Below the pieces are notes generated by a model. That model ran no database searches, was not told the DNA's origin, and saw only the letters and a list, made by a program, of their open reading frames with translations. From Rotaria macrura (taxonomy: Eukaryota; Rotifera; Eurotatoria; Philodinida; Philodinidae), in the NCBI GenBank assembly GCA_900239685.1, contig OENT01000958.1:1-64000 (forward strand): a stretch of 64,000 nucleotides of DNA, in the 5' to 3' direction. Shown one piece after another: positions 52,580-62,704 of the stretch. Every line of letters starts with the position of its first letter. Position 1 is the stretch's first letter. The position numbers and the translations under genes are program-made.

Positions 52580-54362
52580 CCTGTTTAGTTGATTACCATG
52601 TATAGGAACTACAATGAAGATGTTGCACAAATTATCTGAAGTAGAGACAAACAATGAAATATAATACGTGCGTTGACAAATAAAATCCATACAGAATGAT
52701 GAATAAAATTATATGAACATTCTTCAGATAAATCATGAATAAAAGTATTCTATTCACATATACATACAAATTGAATTCAAAATATGCTTGTATGTAAGTT
52801 ACACGAGAGAATTATGATCTTAAAAGATTTTTTCAGACTTAAACCTTAAATATTTGAGAAATGTTTTGAACAGTAGCCTCACATCAGTAGAACACAACTT
52901 TGAACTTTAGAATGTGCAGATAGAAGCAATACCTCTCGACTTACACCTTGTTGATGTGAAACAAGCAAGAGGCATTCTTTATCAGCCTTTAGATATATGA
53001 TTATCCTGTCAACTGCCCCAATTTTTTCTCCAAAGAACGAACAAGGACCTTGTTGCTTATCTCATGTGGGCAATTAAAATAATCAACTCTGTATACTTTA
53101 CTTAAATTTTCATAACATCAAAAATCTAAAGAAGCACTTTATTTTTTAAGTTAGATTCTTCAATGGTTTACTACATTATATCATTTAACCGACTCGATTG
53201 ATATTTTTTTACGTTGAAGTATATGAACAAGAAGGATAATTATGTTAAAAATTCATAACTTGCCAATAACATTTCTCGTCAAATTTTTTTCTATGCAGTT
53301 GCTTTCTAATTGTCTCGAATGGTTTGAACCAGAAAATGAATAAAATATATCACTTACGTCGAACTTCAATTTTTTTTAAAGACAGCCTGTGTATTTCTTA
53401 CTTCACCAAAACCAATGTTAATAAACGAACAAATAACAACGGTTTTTTTTTTCGTTAGTTCTTTTTTGAAACAATGAAACGGTGCTTTGTGACCGCTTCT
53501 TCACATCTTTATGTAATTACTTACACAAGCACAGAAAACTTCACATAGAAAATCAGTATTGATATGGATTTGCAATACGAACGATAATTCAATGAGAATA
53601 TATTGTAAAGCTTTTTAGTAATTTTTGTTTATCTAGAGGTATATAATGAAACATTCGAAATACTAAACATATCAATAGACTATCAATGATATTTTCTTTT
53701 ATCGTTACTGAGGTAAAATTACTAGAAGGATGCAGAAAGTCAGTAAAAAAAAAGAAAGATCAATGAAAAGATAGTTTTCATCAAATTGTGAATTTGAGGC
53801 ATCCATATTTTGCCGCCTATTTCAACAACAAGAATTCTAATTAAATCATTTGAAAGGTGTGCAACTGAAAGGAGTGCAAAGATAAATGTTTTGAAAAACA
53901 GATTGCTTATTCGCATTTTTCTACTACTCAAATTCGTAAAAAATATCGAGAGGTTCATGTCCCAAGAGTCTACATTTACCAATATTATGAGTTATGTAGT
54001 TAAGAATTCGAAGTCTATATAATCAAGTAGTCATACACATGAGAAGAAAAGCGACATGATGCTTTCAATAACTTTAGTCAAATGCAAAACAATCTAGTTT
54101 TCTTTTAAATGTAATGTTTATCTTTCCGAGTGTAGATTTTGATGTTTGCATGATATATTGAAGCGTCAGTGGGGCTAGGCTTTTCTAACGAATAGTCTAG
54201 ACGAACAGTTGAGATTTCAGACCAAACTTGTAAGATATTTGAAGCAAGCAATTAGAGAATAACTGTGATCACATTATTCGAATACAATCAAAAGTTTGAA
54301 AGGTATGGAATAGAATTGTTTTAATAGTATAGTCTTCTAGTTCTTATCTATCACGAACATCT
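52580..54362. other. Intergenic region between the propeller pseudogene and the LamG gene
   Basis: No gene, RNA or mobile element recognised. The propeller promoter should lie at its left end and the LamG gene 3' UTR at its right end. The propeller start codon is preceded by AACTAAACAG on the coding strand, a possible splice acceptor. Confidence 0.55.
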
Positions 54363-57300
54363 TCATGGATTCGCAAGTGTACAAATATCTTCACCATTCA
54401 ATTCACTCATATACAATCTGAATTCATCGATAGATCCGGAGAAGCCACCAGAAATTATTGGTAATGAACCACTTTGACAACTAGGCGGTAATGCTCCACT
54501 TGGCTGTGAATTACCAAGAATTACATAAAACTGTGACCAAGTATTGACCCAGAATGCTAAATTATTGGCCAAATTAGGATTAGCACTCTTAATTGTTCCG
54601 TTGACATATAGTCGCATCCCGTTTCGACTACTGTACACAAGAACTAAATGATTCCATGTATTTGCAACAAGTACCGGCCCACTTAAAGCCGTTGTTAAAG
54701 TACTGTTTTGCACCGTTTGGGCGACAAGGGTTCCGTTTGACGTCATGCCAAACATATCATAACAAAGTGAGCCATTGCCATTTTGTCCTGAGGAAATATG
54801 GACAATTGTCCCACCACCAGTGACATTAGTTGGATTTACCCACAATGCCATTGTGAAAGTCACCGTTCGTCGAAGATTTGGGAAGCAGCTTGATTGAAAG
54901 AAACTGTTGCTCGATGCTGAAAATGATAGAGCTTGTTGTACACGGCCAGATACTATTGTCGTACTGGACGAGACAATGTTCGGCGAAACACTAGCACTAT
55001 GATCGACCAACGTTGAAGTATTATCAAAAGGAAAATAGGCAACCAATGTGGCATCGTTGAATATTTGACAGGATGACTTGGCTACATATTTTGTTATTAA
55101 AAATTGATCAATCATACTTCAACGAAAAATAAAAACATATTTTAAGACGATTATCGACAAAGGCGCTGTATCATTTCTGAAAATTGCTCCGTGAAGGATA
55201 CAAACAGAATTTAAGAAGTCATTTTCAAAAATTTTTCGCATCACGAACAAACAACATGGAAAAATTGATCTTCTCAATACGCATCAATAACTGGTTATGT
55301 TCAATAAATTATCTTCCGAGAAAAGAAAAAACGACTGAGACAATGCTGGATAGCGTGAGAAGATCTCCGACTAACACAACAATTTTTATTGAACGAGAAG
55401 AAAACGTAGCTTGCAATACCGTTCATAGTATAGATTCCTCCTAACTGCATATTCCTTCGTTTGATTATTCTTACCCGTTAAATGAAGTTACTGAGAATTC
55501 AGCTGATTTGCCGAGTCCGATAGAAGTAGTGGCACCTGTAGATGAGCCTTGAAAGGGTGTCACGGTACCTTCGAGTATTACGTCTATGATTCCGTTGATA
55601 TAGATGAGTTGTTGAAAGGTAGTAATATCATACACAACAGCTACGTGTGTCCAGACTGAGTAGGCGATAATACTTGAAGTTAATAGTGTCGTATTAGCTC
55701 CCATGGAATCAAAGCTTAATTGAATACGACCCGAACGAAAAGTGACCAGTAAACATTTGAGGTATGTATCACATTGCCCAAAAATAGGAAAGTCATCTGC
55801 AAGGCCACTGCTAGAAGCCACCGTATTTGGTAATATCCACATTTCAAGCGTAAAACTTGTATTTCTGAAATTTATGTATGGAATATTAACATATTGTTGA
55901 TTTGTAGCATTTAACAAGATGGCTGAGCCTGAATAGCCAGCTGAACTGTAGCTAGGCAATGAATATGCACCCATTGCAGTACCATCAGCTAACAAGCTCG
56001 CATCTCTGGTGTTCCCATCGAATGGATATAGAAGGGCACCTGAAGTGATTGGAAATTGGATTGCAGATGAAGTGCACGTGTTTATGCTTGGGCATGAGAA
56101 AGCTGTCGACCCATCAGATGATGTATCTACGAGAAAAAATACCAGCGAGGAAAGTAAAGTTATGTCTCGATGTTCATAGTAGTATCTGATTTCTATTGAA
56201 AAAAGTTTCATCCTTCACAAAATGATTGGTCTAATCAAGAATTGTATTTTTTAGACCTATAGACTGCAGTAGAGATAGTAACTGAAGATTAAATACGATT
56301 TCAATACGGTTCAACTCTCCGTTTTCTCTAATCTCAAATTGATCCATATTCATAGTCTTACTCAATATGTACGCTACGTTCTGAATTCATCTAAAAATGT
56401 CTTTAACCCTTAAAAGCCGGAAGGCTTTATCGTTGCAAATTTAACAAAATAATCGGTAAAATAGAAACTCTAGTACCCCAATAAGAAATATTGATAGCAA
56501 AAAAAAAATTTTTTTTTCCCTTACGGAGATATAAAATGTCCCTTGGAAGGGACATTCGGTTTTAACGGTCCAAATTTATCATTAGTCTGGATGTATGTAT
56601 CAAAAGCGTTTTCAAGTGAATAACATTATTTATTTTGTTGTAAACATAATAAATTAATAGGAAGTAATCTTTTTAATAACTTTTTAACAAAAAATTAAGA
56701 TACGCAGTCCGTGGATATTGGACATTTTTCTGTTCGATTCGATCGTAACGTGCAGGTGATTCTGTAACCAAGTTGAGTTAATTTTTTTATTAATTTAGTT
56801 GATGCAAAATAGTTATCGATAAACATGGCAGATCCAACAGGAACATCTTTGACTAAATCTAATACAACTAATCCTGAAGAGCCAAACTCTTTAACCAAAT
56901 TTGCACGTTGTGTATCAATTGAGTTAATAGTATTCAAGGCTTTTGCTGTTGTTGATCGAGATGAAGTACGTTTTAATGATCGATCAGGTAAAGCTAATCC
57001 ATTAGATATACTTTTCGATGAACCATGATGCAGTATCATTTCGTAAACAAAAGCTGAAACCCCACACCTTGTCCAAACTTTGAAACCTCTTTTTGTAGGT
57101 TTCTTTGGCATGTATTGTCGAAAAGATGTGGGGGCTGTTGTCCCCTTACATCGCTTTTATAGAATGGAGGAAAAAATTGGACCGTTATGACCGAATGTCC
57201 CTTCTAAGGGACATGGTCTTTATGACATCACAGTTCATCAACAGAACAATCAAAACATCGTTGGATAGTTTCATATGATAGAGTAACGATATGTTGCAAA

Positions 57301-58171
57301 GATACCGCTTGAAAATATAGATTTCCTTCCAGTATTCATCAGTAGAAATAAGTTTTAAAATAAAAAATTGATATTTAAAAAGTTATTAGCCTTAAAAAGC
57401 GCATTGCTTCCTCCAAAAATTATTCAGATTTGTCTTTACTCTTTTTCTCTGATCTACCAGATCATTTGAGTAGAGGAAAATAAAAAATATCGTGCATGCA
57501 CTAACATTATGTGTTTTATTCCAGTTTTCAAAATGTCCCTTGGAAGGGACATTCGGCTTTTAAGGGTTAACAACAATATACACATGTATCCAAAGTCATC
57601 GTACCTGAATCACTCTTCCGAGAGAGCATCGTAACAAGCACAGGAATTAGAATAGCTGCAACACAAGTAATACCGATAAGAATGAGTGCTAGAATGATTT
57701 TCATTCTTTTTGAGAGTACCCTAAAGTGTATTTGATGAGACACATAGATTCCGTTGGTATTATTATATTACCATCGATTTTTGGATTGATTCTTGATAAT
57801 TTTGACTGAAGGTTGTGATAAATTTCCGAGTGATGGATTCGCAAAAAGTTTCGTAGTAGATGCTGCATAACCGAATTCATCGAACGCTAAAGCTATTTTT
57901 TTGGGTGACGTGATTTGAACGGCTCTTGGCGTGGGAGTCGATTTTGTTAGGATGTCTGAACTGGATGATGTGAAATTTTCATCAGTTTGACTTGTCATCA
58001 AATTGGGTTCAATCTGATACAATAGAAATATGTGCATTTCTGAGTAGATATTAATTTCAGTCTTACTTTATTTGTATTCACTGATCGATTACGTTTGACA
58101 AATGTTACAATTGATGCAGCATCTGCTACTCGGTTCATTTTACGATGTGCTTTCATTGGTCTTACAATCAT
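54363..58171 (-). CDS. Type II membrane protein with two LamG-like (concanavalin-fold) domains, five exons
   Basis: Minus-strand exons 58171-58067, 58013-57772, 57720-57605, 56126-55475 and 55116-54363 join in phase into 622 residues. Residues 1-120 are a basic, Ser/Thr-rich tail with no signal peptide, probably cytoplasmic. Residues ~122-147 form a membrane helix (MKIILALILIGITCVAAIL). The outside part has two jellyroll domains. The first lies at ~165-370, with FTLEMWI, WTHVAVVYD and IYINGI. The second lies at ~385-620, with ATLVAYFPFD, FTMALWV, WNHLVLVY and LYVNGT, and ends GSIDEFRLYMSELNGEDIC. This fold usually binds sugars or proteins; the ligand is unknown. Intron 3 is enlarged by a piggyBac insertion and the frame is otherwise intact. 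The last junction (FNG to MIDQF) uses acceptor GTTGAAG and is the least certain. Confidence 0.8.
56403..57570. mobile_element. Internally deleted piggyBac-family element with TTAA target duplication
   Basis: A 1,160-base element (56407-57566) is flanked by TTAA on both sides (56403-56406 and 57567-57570). Its ends are 13-base inverted repeats, CCCTTAAAAGCCG. A 22-base palindrome centred on CCCTTGGAAGGG lies near both ends (56535-56556 and 57532-57553), and a variant (CCCTTCTAAGGG core) at 57194-57214. TTAA target sites and CCC/GGG ends are hallmarks of piggyBac. Full elements are around 2-2.5 kb, so this copy has lost about half. It lies in intron 3 of the LamG gene. It could only move with a transposase supplied elsewhere. 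Confidence 0.9.
56695..57111 (-). pseudogene. piggyBac transposase fragment
   Basis: 138 residues of the DDE_Tnp_1_7 catalytic domain, from MPKKPTKRGFKVW through VVLDLVKDVP and GSAMFIDNYFAS to TCTLRSNRTEKCP. The Asp of IDNYF corresponds to the second acidic catalytic residue. The matching frame extends a little upstream (KGTTAPTSFRQYMPKKP) before it hits TAA. The N-terminal part with the first catalytic Asp is missing, as are the third Asp and the cysteine-rich C-terminus. It is therefore not a working transposase. It is read in the same direction as the host LamG gene. Confidence 0.85.
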
Positions 58172-58699
58172 TGCGGAATCTTCAAGTCTACGTATTTTTC
58201 AATGTCTCTCAATACAAATGTCAGGTAAAAGAGAGTGTTGTTTTGGGCTTTTTTAATTATTATTATAAATGATTGATTGAGAAGAAGAAAAAACTACTGA
58301 AGAGCATGTTGGTAACATCAACTGTTATAAGGATTCATTACAGACTATTGAAGCTTCAATTATAATTAGAATAACACCTATGTCGTATATTGATTCATGA
58401 ATGACTTTTGTTTTATGAAAATAGAAAATCAAACACTGAAAGTAATTAACTTCAAAAAATCTAGGTAATCTTTCATTGTATTCATCCTCGACTTGACTAT
58501 ACCATTATGAATTCATGAGTGTGTGTGTGTGCAACATGTGACGCATATGAATGGCATTTATCCTTCAAATATTGTTCATACGTTGAATTCTAATATTTTT
58601 CATGCTGAGATTGTAGCTGGAAGTGAGGATTTAGTTTCAGTGGAAGACTTGAATGATAAGCACAGCAAGTAGACACACAATAGTTTGAACAAAATATTC
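58172..58699. other. Spacer upstream of the LamG gene
   Basis: No gene is recognised. The LamG promoter should be here, reading leftwards. The right end runs into the decayed BLTP1 copy. A short GT run occurs at 58519-58531. Confidence 0.5.
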
Positions 58700-59400
58700 G
58701 ATCAAAATTTATTTTTATTTGCTGTTAATTAAAATTACTCAACACTTCTACTGCGAAATAGAGTTTTATGAAAACATTGTTTACATTTGATGCTGAGGAT
58801 TTTTATTTTTTGCATGATCTTATTTCGCCGTATATAAAAACAAGTACAAGAGAAAGGTAAGAAAAACAGCATGTTTTTGTAAAAACAATCTTATTTTCTT
58901 TCATTGATTTCAAAGACCAACAAGGGATAATAAAAGTTGAGAACGACTACCATTGGCATCGTCCTCTATAACCAAGTCAGATTAAGCCGATAGTCAAACA
59001 TTTGAAGAACTGTCAACTGATACTGGACACCTTTTTCATCTGTCGAGATACGACATGGATATTATATTCAAACATAAAATTTCTTACTGTTTGTGAAAAT
59101 AAACTAAAACCATTCGATACTGATTATATTCTATAAAAGATCGATTTTTCTCTTGCGTCCTGCCAAGAAGATCGGAATGACTTTAGCACTATCTTGCTTG
59201 ACTACATATAATGAAGTATTTTATTCTTAATCATTTTGATACATAGATTTGTTTTCCTTTTATGTTCTTTTTGGTTGTTTGTTTAAAAACCTGTGCATTG
59301 AAGATGAAAGAAAAACATGCTGAACTTGTTCGATTGTTGTTCTTCGTTTCTAAAGGGCACAAAGGTATATTATGTATTTTTCTGTTAAAAGAATTTCAAT
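58700..59400 (+). pseudogene. Decayed copy of the BLTP1 3' end (exons 34-35 and 3' UTR)
   Basis: Aligning by eye with 48615-49400: TTTTATTTTTTGCATGATCTTATTTCG at 58800-58826 (interrupting nothing but single changes) mirrors exon 34, and the ATTTGAAGAAC...CACCTTTTTCAT and GATTATATTCTA stretches mirror exon 35. The copy keeps the position of the intron between these exons and continues into the 3' UTR (TGTGCATTGAAGATGAAA against TGTGCAGTTGAGATGAAA). It is thus a genomic duplicate, not a retrocopy. Stops such as TAA in place of CAG after TATATTCTA, and several indels, destroy the frame. It lies about 9.9 kb downstream of the original, in the same orientation. Confidence 0.8.
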
Positions 59401-61700
59401 TAAAGGCTTGCATAATTCTTTGTGCATCGACGTATAGTTGATAAACTAGGAAAATTGTCTCCATTCACTATTTTCTAATCTAACAGAATGTATGACAAAA
59501 GTATTTGGATGAAACAAATATCGAAATGATATAAGTACTTCATTTTCTATATTCATACTAATGTCAATTTTCCGCCATGTTTTTTGCTGGACATGTTAAG
59601 CGACAACCTGAAGCAAGCTCTGCAAACATGTAGTAAAACCTTTAGTTGCATATGATGTTTGGATTCGTTCCATTAAAAGTAGAACTTTCTAGGTGACTTT
59701 AAACAGACAACAACTTCGTTTCACCACGTTTTAAGAATCGTTAGATATTCAGTACTATAGTTTTTATATCAATCTTCCTAATAGTTCATAGCGAAGTTTA
59801 TTGTTTATAGTAGCATCTTGGTTTTTTAAATGAAAGCGTATGTAGAGAAGAAAAATTGTACATAAGTTTAATTTTAAAGAAAATATCCATTTCGTTCTGT
59901 TTAGTTGCGTTATTAACTCGTTTAACTTATAGGAATCGTAAAAGTTAATAACTGCAGTGATTCCTATGCTCCCTATTGTTGTTATCATACTGATCTTAAG
60001 AAGTGTGTTTGCTGTCCAGTAAGTGTCGGTATAGTATAAAAGCCATCAACACTACGGTTTCAATTCTTCCCATACTTAATTGTTGTGTTGTTGAGCGCCA
60101 CAATTCGATCTCTTACTTCATTAGATAATTGTGTAAGAATTTTCAAATGATGAAGTGGGGTTGGAACATAAATTTGCACGCATCTCAATTAAGTTCTCAT
60201 ATTCACTATATATTCAATTTAGTGACATGTCATTTGAAACCAAATCCTTTATTTATATGAGAGAGAAGCTTATTTAAGGCGAGATACCCTTCATTGCTGT
60301 ATACTGCTCGTCTATGTCAGCGCCGTTCGCTGTACATTTGATTGAGAAGATTTTTTTTTGTTCATTTCTCCTGTGCAAGCAGTCCAGTATGGCTGAAAAA
60401 CCAGAGACAGGCGAAATTCACACAAAACTACTATTTCTCTATTAAAGACAAGGAATTGCCTATCGTCCATGCGGATAGCTTGTGCATCTATAACATTTTT
60501 CGGTACGTAATAAAAGAGAACTCATACGAATTCAATTATCGTTTACGAGTCGTGCGAATTCAGCAGATGATAGTTTTAGTGTAAATAATATGAGTAGAAA
60601 CTCAGAGATTGAGTATTAAAAACTTTTTAAAACATTTCATTTCGTTAGTAAAAAGTTAAAATTAAATTTGAACTTATCATTAAAATCATTTGAAAACAAA
60701 AATATCGAAAATTTACATGAAACTATTGATGACGGATGCAAGCTCGTCACACTATAAAACATGCATTACGAATGCAAGAAGTAATTTGAAAATTAAGATC
60801 ACATTTTAATATCAAAATCTGTGTGAAGAAAGTAAGTCCTATTTTAATTCTAATAAAAAACAAAACAATTAATTGAAGAATATTTCATCTATAATAGAAA
60901 TATCTTGAACGTCAAACAAATGAAACAGATGTGTTATACTACCTGGCATAAGATGAAAAATCATATAATTAATACGAAAAAAAACGGTTAAAAAAGTTAA
61001 CTTTGATCAAATAATTTTTTATGGAAAAATTGAGTAATAGACATTTGAATAATAATGCCATCAGCTATTTTTTATCAGAGCGACAAACTCTTGTCTTTCC
61101 TTGTCTATGGTAACATGATCTTCATTCTGGTTTCCTGTTATGCTTCGAGTAGAAATGTAGTCGTTCTATGTTTTCTAACCGAAATAAAATGATTTCTACC
61201 GTTTTCTTTTATATGCGGCTCTGTAGAATTATAACTTCTGTTTCGGTTTTACTGATCTAAAATGATTTAGAATTATTTATATAAAAATTAAAAATTATTT
61301 CATCAGAATATTACTGAACTTTTGAAGAATCATTCCTATTTATGTCATACGCCATTGCAATATGTCGCACAGTTATGTAACTTAGTTCTATGCCTATACT
61401 AGTATGCATATCAATTAACAATAAGGCTACCCTTTCAGTTTCTCAAAAGCCCAAAATAAAATAAATACTACAGTAGTAAAGAAAACGTCTACTCCTCATT
61501 TTCGTTATATGTATAGTTACATGTTCGAGTCTTTTCTTCTCATATACATCGTATTCATTCACCCCTTACCTATCTCTATCACATTCAACTCATTGGATCA
61601 ATGAATAATGCAAAACATACTTGTTTATGAATGAAAAAAGCACCAACAAAAAACTGAAGTCAATAGGAACTATTTCGGAATGATAATGATTAGTTATTGG
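59401..61700. other. Gene-poor region right of the BLTP1 relic
   Basis: Short open frames (for example 59764-59988 minus and 60342-60584 plus) have no recognisable domains. I see no transposon, RNA gene or clear coding exon chain. Confidence 0.5.
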
Positions 61701-62144
61701 TTATAAGCTGAGAACATGAATCGATTCGGTGATTGAACAGAAAGAAAATGAACAAAATAAGTTAGTGGCCCAATGGCTTGGCCTATGGCTTCCCCTTTGC
61801 TTCACTACCCGCTTTTGCTCCACACCACCAGTATTTGCTTGGATGACAGTCTTACCACTACTTCGAGAGAAATGGCAGCATTTCGTATTGTTTTCACAGC
61901 AGTAGTAGCCTGTAGGACAACAGCCTGATTGATTCCCACAGCACACGGGATAAATAGTCAGGCAGCAGTAATCCGGATCATTCGCACAGCAGTCATACCC
62001 AGTCAGACAACATTCAAGACCATAGCAACATGTAGAATTCGTGAAATAGTAACTGCATTCATCCTGTGTGCATTTTACAGCAATGTTGGGTACAGCCAAA
62101 GCAAAGAAAATAACGATCGCAATTATGGGATGAGATGAAATCAT
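61701..62144 (-). CDS. Small secreted granulin-like cysteine-rich protein
   Basis: A single frame of 147 residues on the minus strand. Residues 1-22 are a signal peptide (MISSHPIIAIVIFFALAVPN). A domain with eight CC pairs follows, spaced 4, 5, 6, 6, 5, 5 and 5 residues apart, including CCPTGYYCC and TKCC, after two single cysteines. Laddered CC pairs with CCPxGYxCC are typical of granulin/progranulin modules, which are secreted growth-factor or wound-response peptides. The spacing is not canonical, so granulin-like is the safe call. The last ~50 residues (from SRSSGK) are basic and then aromatic, and could hide a final splice. On the coding strand AATATTTCAG ends 10 nt before the ATG, a strong acceptor-like site suggesting a leader intron or trans-splicing. 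Confidence 0.65.
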   Translation of the reverse strand: MISSHPIIAIVIFFALAVPNIAVKCTQDECSYYFTNSTCCYGLECCLTGYDCCANDPDYCCLTIYPVCCGNQSGCCPTGYYCCENNTKCCHFSRSSGKTVIQANTGGVEQKRVVKQRGSHRPSHWATNLFCSFSFCSITESIHVLSL

Positions 62145-62519
62145 GTTTTTGTCGCTGAAATATTGTAATATTCTATGAAACGTCTGAGTTACGGTCTTTT
62201 AAAGGTGACCAATTCGTCTTCGAGGAAAAAACTTCAACATTAACTACGTAATGGATGTGTAGTGATTCTACGCATATAGCAAAACCATTCGAATAATTAC
62301 AACGGTTAATTCTTCTTTGTGTGATTGAAATCGATTAGAACAAGGACGATTTATAGGAGAGTATTTCATTGCTTTCGCATCTTTGAGTTCTTTGCAGCAG
62401 CTTTCCTCACTAATACCATAAAAGAACGCAGCAAGTCACACTTCCCTTTTCGTTTGTTTATCTGTAACGTCCCTAAGAGCCATTGCACGAGAGCCACGAC
62501 CATCCGTGCTCAATGAACA
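62145..62519. other. Upstream region of the granulin-like gene
   Basis: No gene is recognised; a 63-codon frame at 62325-62516 has no family resemblance. A TTTAAAAG box about 50-60 bases upstream of the granulin-like start on the minus strand (near 62198-62205) might be a core promoter element. Confidence 0.35.
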
Positions 62520-62704
62520 TCTCAGATTTCAATAAAACTATGCCTATATGTAGCCCCAGTTGAGTTACAAAGGTGCCCGAAATTTCAGCTCCTAAAACCT
62601 TTCCTTCGCTGAGATATTCAATTTACAAGGTACCCTCTATAGGGTAAAAAATGATGGTTACGATAGCTTTTTTCATGTGTTGTAAATGGCGCCATTTTCA
62701 ACAT

